A program made the position numbers and the translations under genes. The notes beneath the pieces are model-generated. The model did not search any database, had not been told where the DNA came from, and saw nothing but the letters and a program-made list of their open reading frames with translations. Below, piece after piece: positions 1 through 7,454 of a DNA stretch of 10,368 bases. Source of the stretch: Candidatus Parepulonipiscium sp. PG-Nun2H_MBin03 (lineage in GTDB: Bacteria; Bacillota; Clostridia; Lachnospirales; Cellulosilyticaceae); contig MDJN01000144.1 of assembly GCA_001995005.1 (NCBI GenBank), positions 1 to 10,368 of the forward strand. Reading direction: 5' to 3'. Numbering within the stretch: position 1 is the first letter of the stretch; the number at the start of each line of letters is the position of its first letter.

Positions 1-870
1 AAAGAAAAAACTTTAGACGAGATAGACTATGCCCTTAAATACGTTGACAATACTAAGCAAACTGTAAATAAAATTGGATATAATACTCAAAAACTTTTGC
101 TGGTTAACCATCATATAAAGAAATTAGCAAAATATAATAAGCTTGATAAGACAGTACAAAAAGACTTATTAATAAATTACACAGAATGTGGATTGGATGC
201 AAAAAATCTTGATCAAGATTTATTGGTAGAATGTTCAAAAATACAACCTAAAATAGCACAGTATTTAAAAAATCTGGATAATATTATTATAATGAATTGT
301 ATTAATATACAACCAGAGATAGTGTTAACAATAGAAGATCCTAGCGAACAACTAAGAAAATGTGCATTAGCTATAAACGGAAATTTAATAAAATATTTTA
401 CTAACCCTACGACAGAAGAACAAGAAATAGCAATAGAAAATTCGCCAGAAAGCATAAAATATATAGCCGAGCCTAGAGAATATATTCAGATGCTTACAGT
501 TCTCAGAAACCCGGAATTAATTAGTAAGATAGCATCTCCGCTACCTAATGTGAAAAAATTGTACTACAATTTGGTTAATAACATTGAGGCAGAACACATA
601 TTAGCTTTAGAAATAGAAGCTGCTAAAAAAGCAATGTCAGAAAATAAAAGTGTATTTTTATCTAAAGAAGTACTTAATAAATTACCACAAGATTTGTTAT
701 TGGAGTATTTAAAACATAATATAAGTCAATTATATTGCGTAGAAAATCCTAGCGAAGAACTTTTAATTGAGTTAGTAAAAATTTATCCTCATTTGGCTAT
801 AAATTATAAAAACACTTATAAAACAGTATTAAAAACAGCTTTGCAAGCCTTAAAGGACGTAGAAAATTGA
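1..870 (+). CDS. Partial gene for a 22-residue-repeat protein of unknown function (5' end outside window)
   Basis: Frame 1 is open from the first base to the TGA at 868-870, giving 289 visible residues, so the true start lies outside the window. A TTG at 97 has no ribosome binding site and is not needed as a start. I do not recognise a named family. The protein contains a regular 22-residue repeat: five consecutive units at 208-537, beginning LDQDLL, LDNIII, PSEQLR, PTTEEQ and PREYIQ. Two further units at 682-813 begin LPQDLL and PSEELL. Each unit looks like one or two short amphipathic helices ending in a Pro/Asn/Asp turn, which suggests an alpha-solenoid (HEAT/ARM-like or DUF4116-like) scaffold. 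No signal peptide, transmembrane segment or catalytic motif is visible in this part. The product is Lys/Asn/Ile/Glu-rich like its neighbours, so codon use is native. A protein-binding role is inference only. Confidence 0.75.
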   Translation, partial: KEKTLDEIDYALKYVDNTKQTVNKIGYNTQKLLLVNHHIKKLAKYNKLDKTVQKDLLINYTECGLDAKNLDQDLLVECSKIQPKIAQYLKNLDNIIIMNCINIQPEIVLTIEDPSEQLRKCALAINGNLIKYFTNPTTEEQEIAIENSPESIKYIAEPREYIQMLTVLRNPELISKIASPLPNVKKLYYNLVNNIEAEHILALEIEAAKKAMSENKSVFLSKEVLNKLPQDLLLEYLKHNISQLYCVENPSEELLIELVKIYPHLAINYKNTYKTVLKTALQALKDVEN

Positions 871-878
871 AATAGGAC

Positions 879-907
879 TTGACAAATAAGACTGTAATAA
901 TTATAAT
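879..907 (+). promoter_or_regulatory. Sigma-A promoter of the ylxM-ffh-rpsP-khpA-rimM-trmD operon
   Basis: A perfect -35 TTGACA at 879-884 and a perfect -10 TATAAT at 902-907 are separated by exactly 17 bp. The expected transcription start is near 914. The promoter lies 9 bp after the stop of the repeat-protein gene and about 45 bp before the ylxM start. This makes ylxM the first gene of an independent transcription unit. It is one of two fully consensus promoters in the window, fitting a highly expressed translation and secretion operon. Confidence 0.85.
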
Positions 908-952
908 CACTGTAGTGTAAAGTAATAATGGTTGACAAAATTGAGGTGAAAA

Positions 953-1300
953 ATGCAAAAGCTATTAGAAATCACCTACCTATTTGATTTATATCATCCA
1001 CTATTGACACAAAAACAAAAAGATTTACTAGCAGGATATTATTTTGAAGATTTATCTTTTAGTGAACTAGCAGAAAATTATCAAATTAGTAGGCAAAGCA
1101 TATTTGATACCATAAAAAAAACTGAGCAAAAGTTATTAGAATTTGAGCAAAAACTACATCTATTAGAAAAGTTCAAAGTTCAGCAAGAAATTTTAATAGA
1201 ATTAGAACAAATTACCACAAATGAAGTAAATAAAGTAGATAAACAAGATTTGCTACGAATTAAGTACTTAATAGATAAATTAAAACATGAAATTTTATAA
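953..1300 (+). CDS. ylxM: YlxM/p13-family helix-turn-helix protein linked to SRP
   Basis: This 115-residue protein matches the YlxM family in length, position and sequence. It has an N-terminal acidic/aromatic segment (EITYLFDLYHPLLT, residues 6-19). A sigma-70 region-4-like helix-turn-helix follows at about residues 20-60, with LSFSELAENYQISRQSIFD at 34-52. The rest is a long coiled-coil-like Leu/Glu/Lys helix. In Gram-positive bacteria YlxM is encoded immediately upstream of ffh and is reported to modulate the signal recognition particle. Start choice is clear: GAGGTG at 943-948 lies 4 bases before ATG 953. It is the first gene after the consensus promoter and lies 53 bp before the ffh ATG. 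The usual upstream partner ftsY is not present. Family assignment is firm; mechanism is from family knowledge. Confidence 0.9.
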   Translation: MQKLLEITYLFDLYHPLLTQKQKDLLAGYYFEDLSFSELAENYQISRQSIFDTIKKTEQKLLEFEQKLHLLEKFKVQQEILIELEQITTNEVNKVDKQDLLRIKYLIDKLKHEIL

Positions 1301-1319
1301 TCTATTTAAAGAAAGGAGT

Positions 1320-1341
1320 GCTACTTCAATATTTAAGTAGC
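1320..1341 (+). promoter_or_regulatory. Hairpin between the ffh Shine-Dalgarno and its ATG
   Basis: The arms GCTACTT (1320-1326) and AAGTAGC (1335-1341) form a perfect 7-bp stem with an 8-base loop. The stem starts one base after a strong Shine-Dalgarno, AAAGGAG at 1312-1318. The ffh ATG at 1354 is otherwise 35 bases from the Shine-Dalgarno, too far for initiation. Folding the stem leaves about 13 unpaired bases between them, an approximately workable distance. The likely role is to bring the two sites together and perhaps modulate ffh translation. The stem is seen directly; the role is inferred. Confidence 0.6.
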
Positions 1342-1353
1342 AAGACTACAAAT

Positions 1354-2688
1354 ATGGCTTTTGACCAATTATCAACAAAATTGCAAGAAGTATTTAAGAA
1401 TTTAAAAAGCAAAGGTAAGTTGTCTGAAAAAGATGTAAAAGTAGCCCTTAGAGCAGTGAAACTTGCATTGCTAGAAGCAGATGTAAACTTTAAAGTAGTT
1501 AAAAATTTTATTAAGTCAATTGAATCTCGTGCCATAGGCGAAGAAGTTATGACAAGTTTAACACCAGGTCAACAAGTTGTAAAAATTGTTAATGATGAAC
1601 TCGTAACACTTATGGGCCAATCGCAGAGCAAAATATTATTTTCTACAAAAGGAATAACTACGATACTGATGGTAGGGTTGCAAGGAGCTGGTAAAACTAC
1701 AACTACGGCAAAGCTTGCTAACTTAATAAAATCTCAGGGGAAAAGACCCTTATTGGTAGCATGTGATATTTATAGGCCAGCGGCGATTGAGCAGTTAAAA
1801 AAAGTAGCTTTGCAAGTGCATGTACCTGTGTTTGATATGGGAACAGGAACAGACCCTGTAGAAATTGCAAAAGCAGGGCTAGAGCATGCTAAAAAAAATA
1901 ATAATGATGTAGTAATGATTGATACTGCAGGTAGACTTCATATAGATGAAACCTTAATGGATGAATTAAAGAACATTAAAAAGGCAGTTAAACCTCAGGA
2001 GATTTTACTGATAGTGGATGCTATGACAGGACAAGATGCTGTTAATGTAGCAGAGTCATTTAACGCAGCATTAGGAATTGATGGAGTTATCATGACAAAA
2101 CTTGATGGTGATAACCGTGGAGGGGCTGCTCTGTCTGTAAAGGCTGTTACGAACAAACCTATAAAATATATAGGTATGGGTGAGAAATTATCAGAGCTTG
2201 AACCTTTTTATCCAGAAAGAATGGCATCTCGTATTTTGGGTATGGGTGATATGCTAACCTTGATAGAAAAGGCACAAAAGAATTTTGAAGAGGATAAAGC
2301 TAAGGAATTAGAAGCTAAATTAAGAAAAGCAGACTTTAACTTTGAAGATTTTTTAGAGCAAATGCAACAGGTTAAAAACATGGGTCCTATAGGTGATATA
2401 CTAAGTATGATTCCAGGTATGAATCAGGCTAAGCTTTCTGATGTACAAGTAGATGATACACAAATTGCTAGAATTGAAGCTATCATTCTTTCGATGACCA
2501 AACAAGAAAGATTAAATCCTAGTATACTAAATATGTCACGCAAAAAGCGGATTGCTAAGGGCAGTGGCAGCGATATTAGTGAAGTAAATAGGCTTATAAA
2601 GCAATTTGAGCAAATGAAAGTAATGATGAAACAATTTTCAGGCATGGCAAAAGGCAAAAAGGGTAAATTTAAATTACCTTTTATGTAA
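1354..2688 (+). CDS. ffh: Signal recognition particle GTPase Ffh (SRP54)
   Basis: Ffh binds SRP RNA and signal peptides on nascent chains and, with its receptor FtsY, delivers ribosomes to the membrane translocon. The 444 residues show the full architecture. The N domain is at about 1-95. The G domain has P-loop GLQGAGKT (108-115), DTAGR (190-194) and TKLDG (248-252). A Met-rich M domain from about 295 carries the SRP-RNA-binding segment MSRKKRIAKGSG (394-405) and ends in a basic GKKGKFK tail. Length is normal. ATG 1354 (MAFDQLS) is chosen because it gives the canonical N-terminus. The in-frame GTG at 1318 overlaps the Shine-Dalgarno itself and would add 12 non-conserved residues. The spacing problem at this start is bridged by the 1320-1341 hairpin. 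It is the second gene of the operon, after ylxM. Confidence 0.97.
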   Translation: MAFDQLSTKLQEVFKNLKSKGKLSEKDVKVALRAVKLALLEADVNFKVVKNFIKSIESRAIGEEVMTSLTPGQQVVKIVNDELVTLMGQSQSKILFSTKGITTILMVGLQGAGKTTTTAKLANLIKSQGKRPLLVACDIYRPAAIEQLKKVALQVHVPVFDMGTGTDPVEIAKAGLEHAKKNNNDVVMIDTAGRLHIDETLMDELKNIKKAVKPQEILLIVDAMTGQDAVNVAESFNAALGIDGVIMTKLDGDNRGGAALSVKAVTNKPIKYIGMGEKLSELEPFYPERMASRILGMGDMLTLIEKAQKNFEEDKAKELEAKLRKADFNFEDFLEQMQQVKNMGPIGDILSMIPGMNQAKLSDVQVDDTQIARIEAIILSMTKQERLNPSILNMSRKKRIAKGSGSDISEVNRLIKQFEQMKVMMKQFSGMAKGKKGKFKLPFM

Positions 2689-2718
2689 TATATAAAAATT
2701 AATTATGAGGTGAAGAAA

Positions 2719-2967
2719 ATGGCAGTAAAAATACGTTTAAAAAGAATGGGTGCAAAGAAGGCTCCTTTTTACAGAATAGTAGTAGCAGATGCACGTTCTC
2801 CTAGAGACGGGCGTTTTATCGAAGAAGTTGGATATTTTAATCCATGTAGAGAACCAAACGAACTTAGCATTAATAAAGAAGCAGTAGAAAAATGGCTTTC
2901 TAACGGAGCAAAACCTACAGATACTGTAAGAGCTTTAATAAAAAAATCAGGTATAGAAGTTAAGTAG
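2719..2967 (+). CDS. rpsP: 30S ribosomal protein S16
   Basis: This 82-residue basic protein is a full-length bS16, which binds 16S rRNA in the 30S body and helps order small-subunit assembly. Diagnostic segments are MAVKIRLKRMGAKKAPFYRIV at the N-terminus, DARSPRDGRFIEEVGYFNP (residues 24-42), and the LSNGAKPTDTVRALIKK region at the C-terminal end. ATG 2719 is preferred over the in-frame GTG at 2710. GAGGTG at 2707-2712 gives a 6-base spacing to the ATG, and MAVKIRL is the conserved start. The gene ends with tandem stops TAG-TAA at 2965-2970. It sits 30 bp after ffh and 6 bp before khpA, the standard Bacillota order. Confidence 0.97.
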   Translation: MAVKIRLKRMGAKKAPFYRIVVADARSPRDGRFIEEVGYFNPCREPNELSINKEAVEKWLSNGAKPTDTVRALIKKSGIEVK

Positions 2968-2973
2968 TAAAAT

Positions 2974-3204
2974 ATGAAACAACTAGTAGAAATGATAGCC
3001 AAAGAATTAGTTGATTACCCAGATCAAGTATCTGTTGAAGAAATTCATAATGAGCGAGATATCAATCTTATATTAAGCGTGGCAAGTGAAGATATAGGAA
3101 AGGTAATTGGTAAAGGCGGCAAAATAATAAAAGCTATTAGAAATGTTGTTAAAGCGGGTAGTATATCTAAAAACAAAAAATATATACTAGAGATTAAAGA
3201 GTAG
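2974..3204 (+). CDS. khpA: KhpA, single KH-domain RNA-binding protein (YlqC family)
   Basis: The 76-residue product is essentially one KH domain with the RNA-gripping GxxG loop in GKVIGKGGKIIKAIR (residues 40-54). The opening MKQLVEMIAKELVDYPDQVSVEE is typical of KhpA. In Gram-positive bacteria KhpA pairs with KhpB (Jag/EloR) as a global RNA chaperone linked to cell elongation and division; no khpB is in this window. Start ATG 2974 lies only 6 bp after the rpsP TAG and has no clear Shine-Dalgarno, so translation is probably coupled to rpsP. Its stop overlaps the base of the hairpin at 3198-3229. Identity is firm from sequence and from position between rpsP and rimM. Confidence 0.93.
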   Translation: MKQLVEMIAKELVDYPDQVSVEEIHNERDINLILSVASEDIGKVIGKGGKIIKAIRNVVKAGSISKNKKYILEIKE

Positions 3205-3232
3205 ACTAGGCAAATGCTTAGCCTACTCTTTT
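3198..3232 (+). terminator. Hairpin terminator/attenuator between khpA and rimM
   Basis: Left arm AGAGTAGACTAGGC (3198-3211), loop AAAT, and right arm GCTTAGCCTACTCT (3216-3229) form a 14-bp stem with one A-C mismatch and one G-U wobble. It runs into TTTT (3229-3232). It contains the khpA stop codon and ends 4 bases before the rimM Shine-Dalgarno AGGAGG (3236-3241). The U-tract is short, so partial termination or an RNA processing/stabilising element is more likely than full termination. Confidence 0.6.
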
Positions 3233-3247
3233 ATTAGGAGGAAAAAA

Positions 3248-3757
3248 ATGGAAATGTTTACAATAGGTAAAATCATAAATACTCACGGGATAAAAGGTGA
3301 GTTACGGGTTTTGCCAACAACTGAAGATAATAATAGATTTAAAAAATTAGATGAAATATATATACAAACAAAGGAATTGCAAAAGTATACTATAGAGAGC
3401 GTAAGACTTCATAAAAATTTTGTATTGTTAAAATTAGAAGGCGTAGACGATATAAATGATGCTGAACAGCTAAAAAATTATAATATAAAAATATACAGAA
3501 AAGATAGTTTGCCACTTGAGCAAAATGAATACTATATTAGTGATTTATATGGATTAACAGTAAAAACTCAAGAAGGCAGGGTGCTGGGCATATTAGACGA
3601 TATTTTATTTAGCTCTGCAAATGATGTATATGTAGTAAAATCTGAAGACACACCAAAACAATTACTTATTCCAGCTATAAAGCAGTGTATAATAGAAGTT
3701 AATATTGAACAAAAATATATGATTGTAAATTTATTAGAAGGTTTAGAGGAAATATGA
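3248..3757 (+). CDS. rimM: Ribosome maturation factor RimM
   Basis: RimM is a 30S assembly factor that assists maturation of the 16S rRNA 3' (head) domain near S19. The 169-residue product has the N-terminal RimM beta-barrel with signature FTIGKIINTHGIKGELRVLP (residues 4-23). A PRC-barrel begins at about YYISDLYGL (95-103) and continues through GILDDIL and LLIPAI to the C-terminus. Length is normal. AGGAGG at 3236-3241 is 6 bases before ATG 3248; a second ATG two codons later (3254) is an alternative. The gene overlaps trmD by the 4-base ATGA at 3754-3757, implying translational coupling. The preceding hairpin may set its level relative to the upstream genes. Confidence 0.96.
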   Translation: MEMFTIGKIINTHGIKGELRVLPTTEDNNRFKKLDEIYIQTKELQKYTIESVRLHKNFVLLKLEGVDDINDAEQLKNYNIKIYRKDSLPLEQNEYYISDLYGLTVKTQEGRVLGILDDILFSSANDVYVVKSEDTPKQLLIPAIKQCIIEVNIEQKYMIVNLLEGLEEI

Positions 3758-4476
3758 AAATAACTATAATGACATTATTTCCAGAAATGATTGAGCAGTG
3801 TATAAGTCATAGCATAATGGGGCGTGCAATACAAAATGGCATTGTAAATATTGAAGCAATAGACATTAGAAAATATTCTGGCAATAAACATAACCAGGTA
3901 GATGACTACCCGTATGGGGGTGGTGCAGGCATGTTAATTCGTGCACAACCAGTTAAAGATTGCTATAACGCTATTGAAAAGAGCCATAATACTAGAGTGA
4001 TATATATGACCCCGGCAGGCAAAGTATGGAATCAAAAATTAGCCGAAGAATTTTCTAATGAGAAAGAAATTATAATACTATGTGGTCATTATGAAGGCAT
4101 AGACCAGAGGGTAATTGATGATATAGTAACTGATGAAATTTCAATAGGAGATTATGTATTAACAGGAGGAGAGATAGCTGCTATAACCATAACTGACAGT
4201 ATAATACGTTTAATTGACGGAGTGTTGGGTAAAAAAGAATCGTTTGAAATGGAGAGCTTTAGTGATAACTTATTAGAGCATAATCACTATACACGGCCTA
4301 GAGTATTTGAAGGGCGTGAAGTGCCAGAGGTATTGTTAGAAGGAAATCATAAGAAAATAGAGCAATATAGAAGGGAACAGTCTCTTAGAAATACAGCAAT
4401 AAAGCGCCCAGATTTGCTAGAAAAAGCAAATTTATCAATATGTGAAAAAGAATATGTAAAAAATTTCTTAGAATAA
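3754..4476 (+). CDS. trmD: tRNA (guanine-37-N1)-methyltransferase TrmD
   Basis: TrmD uses S-adenosylmethionine to methylate G37 next to the anticodon in tRNAs reading CUN, CCN and CGG codons, preventing +1 frameshifting. The 240-residue protein has the SPOUT trefoil-knot signatures: PYGGGAGM (53-60), CGHYEGID (110-117) and SIGDYVLTGGE (130-140). The catalytic aspartate region ESFSDNLLEHNHYTRP follows at 167-182; Asp171 aligns with the known general-base Asp169 of studied TrmDs. The C-terminal helical domain has the conserved YRREQSLRNTAIKRPDLL. The start overlaps the rimM stop, with Shine-Dalgarno AGAGGA inside rimM at 3745-3750. rplS, the usual next gene, is absent; the operon ends here at a hairpin. 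Confidence 0.97.
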   Translation: MKITIMTLFPEMIEQCISHSIMGRAIQNGIVNIEAIDIRKYSGNKHNQVDDYPYGGGAGMLIRAQPVKDCYNAIEKSHNTRVIYMTPAGKVWNQKLAEEFSNEKEIIILCGHYEGIDQRVIDDIVTDEISIGDYVLTGGEIAAITITDSIIRLIDGVLGKKESFEMESFSDNLLEHNHYTRPRVFEGREVPEVLLEGNHKKIEQYRREQSLRNTAIKRPDLLEKANLSICEKEYVKNFLE

Positions 4477-4486
4477 TAAAATTTAA

Positions 4487-4519
4487 ATGGGGTTAAGGAT
4501 TTTTATCCTAAAACCCCAT
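4487..4519. terminator. Bidirectional intrinsic terminator between convergent trmD and adhE
   Basis: ATGGGGTT (4487-4494) pairs with AACCCCAT (4512-4519). After a small internal loop, GGAT (4497-4500) pairs with ATCC (4505-4508) around a TTTT loop. It lies between two genes whose 3' ends face each other. Reading toward trmD (minus strand) the stem is followed by a T-rich run (4486-4471). On the plus strand the downstream tract is only ATTATTAT, so it should work better for adhE. Confidence 0.8.
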
Positions 4520-4527
4520 ATTATTAT

Positions 4528-7134
4528 CTATCCGTTATAAGCTATACGCAAGATTTCTTGAATTTCTTTAACTTTTGGAAGTCTTGGATTAGCAGTTGTA
4601 CATTGGTCTTCAAATGCTTTGTAAGAAAGGTCTTCAATAGCTGCATTATAAGCAGTTTCGTCTATTCCACAAGCTTTAAAGTTTGTTTCCATATTAAGCT
4701 CTTTCATAAGATCACGAATAGCTTTTACTAAAACTTTAACCCCTTCTTCAGTGGTCTTAAATTCGTATCCTAGTGCTTTTGCGATTTCTGCGTATCTTTC
4801 TGGTGCAATAAAAGTATCATATTTAGGGAAGCAAGTAAATTTAGATGGTGTAGTTACACCGTTATACTCTATAATATATGGTAATAAAATTCCATTAGCT
4901 AACCCGTGAGGCACGTGGAACTCACCACCAATTTTGTGTGCTATAGAGTGATTTAGCCCTAAGAATGCATTTGTAAATGCCATACCTGCGATACAAGATG
5001 CGTTATGAATCTTTTCACGTGCAATAGGGTCTTTTGAGCCGTTTTTGTATGAACGTGGTAAATATTCAAATATTAATTGTATTGCTTTGATTGCAAGACC
5101 GTCTGTGTAATCAGATGCCAGAATAGATACATATGCCTCAATTGCATGAGTTAATACGTCAATACCAGTATGAGAAGTTACACGAGCAGGAACTGACATT
5201 ACAAACTGAGGGTCAAGTATAGCTACGTCTGGAGTTAACTCATAATCTGCTAGAGGATATTTCATGTTGGTTGATTTATCAGAAATAACTGCAAATGAAG
5301 TTACTTCAGATCCTGTACCAGAAGTAGTAGCTACGGCAACAAATTTTGCTTTTCTACCGATTTTAGGGAATGTGTAAACACGTTTTCTAATATCTAAGAA
5401 TTTTTGTGCCATGCTAATAAAATCAGACTCTGGTGCTTCGTAGAATAACCACATAGCCTTAGCAGCATCTATAGGAGACCCGCCGCCTAGTGCGATAATA
5501 GTATCAGGTTTGAATAGGCTCATACACTCTGCACCTTTTTGCACTGTTGCTAAATCAGGGTCAGGTTCTACTTCGCTAAATATTTCTACAAGAACATTAT
5601 TGCTATTTTTGTTAAGATGATATACTAAAGTATCTACATAACCAAGTTCTACCATCATAGGGTCTGTTACGATTAATACACGTTTGATGTCTTCCATAGC
5701 TGAAAGATAACTTATACAGCCTGGTTGGAAATAAATTTTGCCCGGAATTTTAAACCATTGTAAATTCAATTTTCTACTCGCCACCCTTTTCTTGTTTATT
5801 AAATTGACTGCAGATACGTTTGCAGTTGTAGAGTTTTTACCGTAAGAACCACAACCTAGAGTAAGTGAAGGAACGTTTGTATTATAAACATCACCAATAG
5901 CACCTTGGCTAGAAGGAGAGTTTACGATTATACGACCTGTTTTAAGTCTTTTTCCGTATTCTTTAATAACTGCTTGGTCTTGAGAGTGGACAATAGAAGT
6001 ATGGCCTAAACCACCTAGTTCAACCATAGTTTCAGCTTTGGTAATACCATCTTCTACATCTTCAGCCTTTACGATAGCAAGAACTGGAGATAGCTTTTCA
6101 CGAGAAAGTGGATATTCTGCACCTACGCCATCAATTTGGCAACATAATACTTTTGTTTCTTCAGGAATAGTAATACCTGCACGAGCTGCTATTTGATATG
6201 GATAGTTACCCACTATTTCAGAATTAACCATGCCTTTTTCAAGGTTTATTACAACAGGAGTAATTTTTTCGATTTCTTCTTTAGTTGCAAAATAACAGCC
6301 ATGTTTTTTCATAAATGCAACTGCTTTATCATAAATAGGAGCTTCGATAATAGCCGCTTGTTCAGATGCACAGATCATACCGTTATCAAATGATTTTGAT
6401 AATATAAGGTCAGTTAACGCTTGCTCAAGATTAGCTGTTTTTTCAATAAAGCAAGGTGCGTTACCAGGGCCAACGCCTAATGCTGGTTTACCAGTTGAAT
6501 AAGCTGCTCTAACCATTGCACCACCACCAGTAGCAAGAACCATGGCAACGCTTGGGTGATTCATAAGTGAGCTGGTAGCCTCAACTGATGGATGATCAAT
6601 CCACTGTATACAATCTGCAGGTGCCCCAGCTTCAACTGCCGCATCTCGTAATATACGAGCAGCTTCTGTAGAACATTTTTGAGCAGATGGATGAAATCCA
6701 AAAATAATTGGATTACGAGTTTTAACTGAAATTATAGCTTTAAACATAGTTGTAGAAGTTGGATTTGTTACAGGTGTAACCCCTGCTATAATACCAACTG
6801 GTTCGGCAACTTCAAAATATCCTTCATGCTCGTTTTCTTCTATAATACCAACAGTTTTGGCATTTTTAATATTGTTGTAGATATATTCAGTTGCAAAAAT
6901 ATTTTTTGTAACCTTATCTTCAAAAATACCTCTACCCGTTTCGTCAACAGTCATTTTTGCAAGCTTCATTTGAGCTGATAATCCAGCAAGAGCCATTGCT
7001 CTTACAATTTTATCAACTTGTTCTTGATCAAGTTTTAAAAAACCTTCTAGTGCTACCTCTGCTTTTTTAGCAAGAGTGTCAATCATTTGAGTTACAGTAT
7101 TTTCTACTTTAGTAGTATCTTTTTGTTCAGCCAT
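4528..7134 (-). CDS. adhE: Bifunctional acetaldehyde-CoA/alcohol dehydrogenase AdhE
   Basis: AdhE reduces acetyl-CoA to acetaldehyde and then to ethanol, consuming two NADH, and is the main route for redox balance in many fermenters. The 868-residue protein is full length. Residues about 1-445 form the CoA-dependent aldehyde dehydrogenase half, with catalytic Cys255 in NGMICASEQ. A linker at about 445-465 leads to the iron-dependent alcohol dehydrogenase half. That half has the NAD motif GGGSPIDAAK (550-559), TTSGTGSE (603-610) and all four iron ligands: Asp659, His663, His729 and His743. Both active sites are therefore intact. AdhE typically assembles into cytoplasmic filaments (spirosomes). 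AGGAGGG at 7144-7150 lies 9 bases before the ATG. A consensus promoter about 450 nt upstream and Rex-like palindromes suggest NADH/NAD-responsive control. It is convergent with trmD and divergent from serS. Confidence 0.97.
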   Translation of the reverse strand: MAEQKDTTKVENTVTQMIDTLAKKAEVALEGFLKLDQEQVDKIVRAMALAGLSAQMKLAKMTVDETGRGIFEDKVTKNIFATEYIYNNIKNAKTVGIIEENEHEGYFEVAEPVGIIAGVTPVTNPTSTTMFKAIISVKTRNPIIFGFHPSAQKCSTEAARILRDAAVEAGAPADCIQWIDHPSVEATSSLMNHPSVAMVLATGGGAMVRAAYSTGKPALGVGPGNAPCFIEKTANLEQALTDLILSKSFDNGMICASEQAAIIEAPIYDKAVAFMKKHGCYFATKEEIEKITPVVINLEKGMVNSEIVGNYPYQIAARAGITIPEETKVLCCQIDGVGAEYPLSREKLSPVLAIVKAEDVEDGITKAETMVELGGLGHTSIVHSQDQAVIKEYGKRLKTGRIIVNSPSSQGAIGDVYNTNVPSLTLGCGSYGKNSTTANVSAVNLINKKRVASRKLNLQWFKIPGKIYFQPGCISYLSAMEDIKRVLIVTDPMMVELGYVDTLVYHLNKNSNNVLVEIFSEVEPDPDLATVQKGAECMSLFKPDTIIALGGGSPIDAAKAMWLFYEAPESDFISMAQKFLDIRKRVYTFPKIGRKAKFVAVATTSGTGSEVTSFAVISDKSTNMKYPLADYELTPDVAILDPQFVMSVPARVTSHTGIDVLTHAIEAYVSILASDYTDGLAIKAIQLIFEYLPRSYKNGSKDPIAREKIHNASCIAGMAFTNAFLGLNHSIAHKIGGEFHVPHGLANGILLPYIIEYNGVTTPSKFTCFPKYDTFIAPERYAEIAKALGYEFKTTEEGVKVLVKAIRDLMKELNMETNFKACGIDETAYNAAIEDLSYKAFEDQCTTANPRLPKVKEIQEILRIAYNG

Positions 7135-7300
7135 TAAAAAAAACCCTCCTTAAAATATAAAACCTAAATAGTATATAACTTCAGATTTTAGACAATACAT
7201 TATAAAAAACTTCTGTCAATAATCTAAAATTTGTTAATCACGTCAATCTAATCCATGTTAGTTTGGATTGAATTTTACAAAATCTGGTCTAAATAGGGTC

Positions 7301-7345
7301 AAGGGACGGAGTCCTTTGTGGGGGAGATATCCCACAATACCCCCC
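7301..7345. repeat. G/C-rich double-hairpin island in the adhE leader
   Basis: AAGGGAC (7301-7307) and GTCCTTT (7311-7317) form a 7-bp stem with one G-U on a 3-base loop. Directly after it, TTGTGGG (7316-7322) and CCCACAA (7331-7337) form a second 7-bp stem. GGGGG (7320-7324) could instead pair with CCCCCC (7340-7345), giving a mutually exclusive fold. The island stands out sharply from the A/T-rich surroundings. It resembles the short dispersed hairpin repeats with 'AAGGGACGGAGTCC'-type sequence that I associate with Clostridia intergenic DNA. It could alternatively be a leader regulatory structure. No T-tract follows on either strand, so it is not an ordinary terminator. Confidence 0.5.
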
Positions 7346-7454
7346 TATAAACACCTAATTACTTTTAATAAAAAGATATAAATTAGATTAACGTAATTTA
7401 TTAATACTTAACTATATTATCATTTACAATAATACAATAAATATACAAATAACA

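Noticed and set aside
97..99. TTG as the start of the first gene
   Set aside because: The frame is open to the left edge and there is no ribosome binding site, so the gene is better treated as 5'-truncated by the window.
932..937. Second TTGACA just before ylxM
   Set aside because: No -10 lies 15-19 bp downstream; that position is inside the ylxM coding start.
1318..1353. GTG start for ffh at 1318
   Set aside because: The GTG overlaps the Shine-Dalgarno itself and adds 12 residues not seen in Ffh; MAFDQLS at 1354 is the canonical N-terminus.
2710..2718. GTG start for rpsP at 2710
   Set aside because: It lies inside the GAGGTG ribosome binding site; ATG 2719 gives the conserved MAVKIRL start with correct spacing.
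6193..6393. 66-residue plus-strand ORF
   Set aside because: It lies wholly antisense within adhE, has Phe/His-rich non-natural composition and no ribosome binding site.
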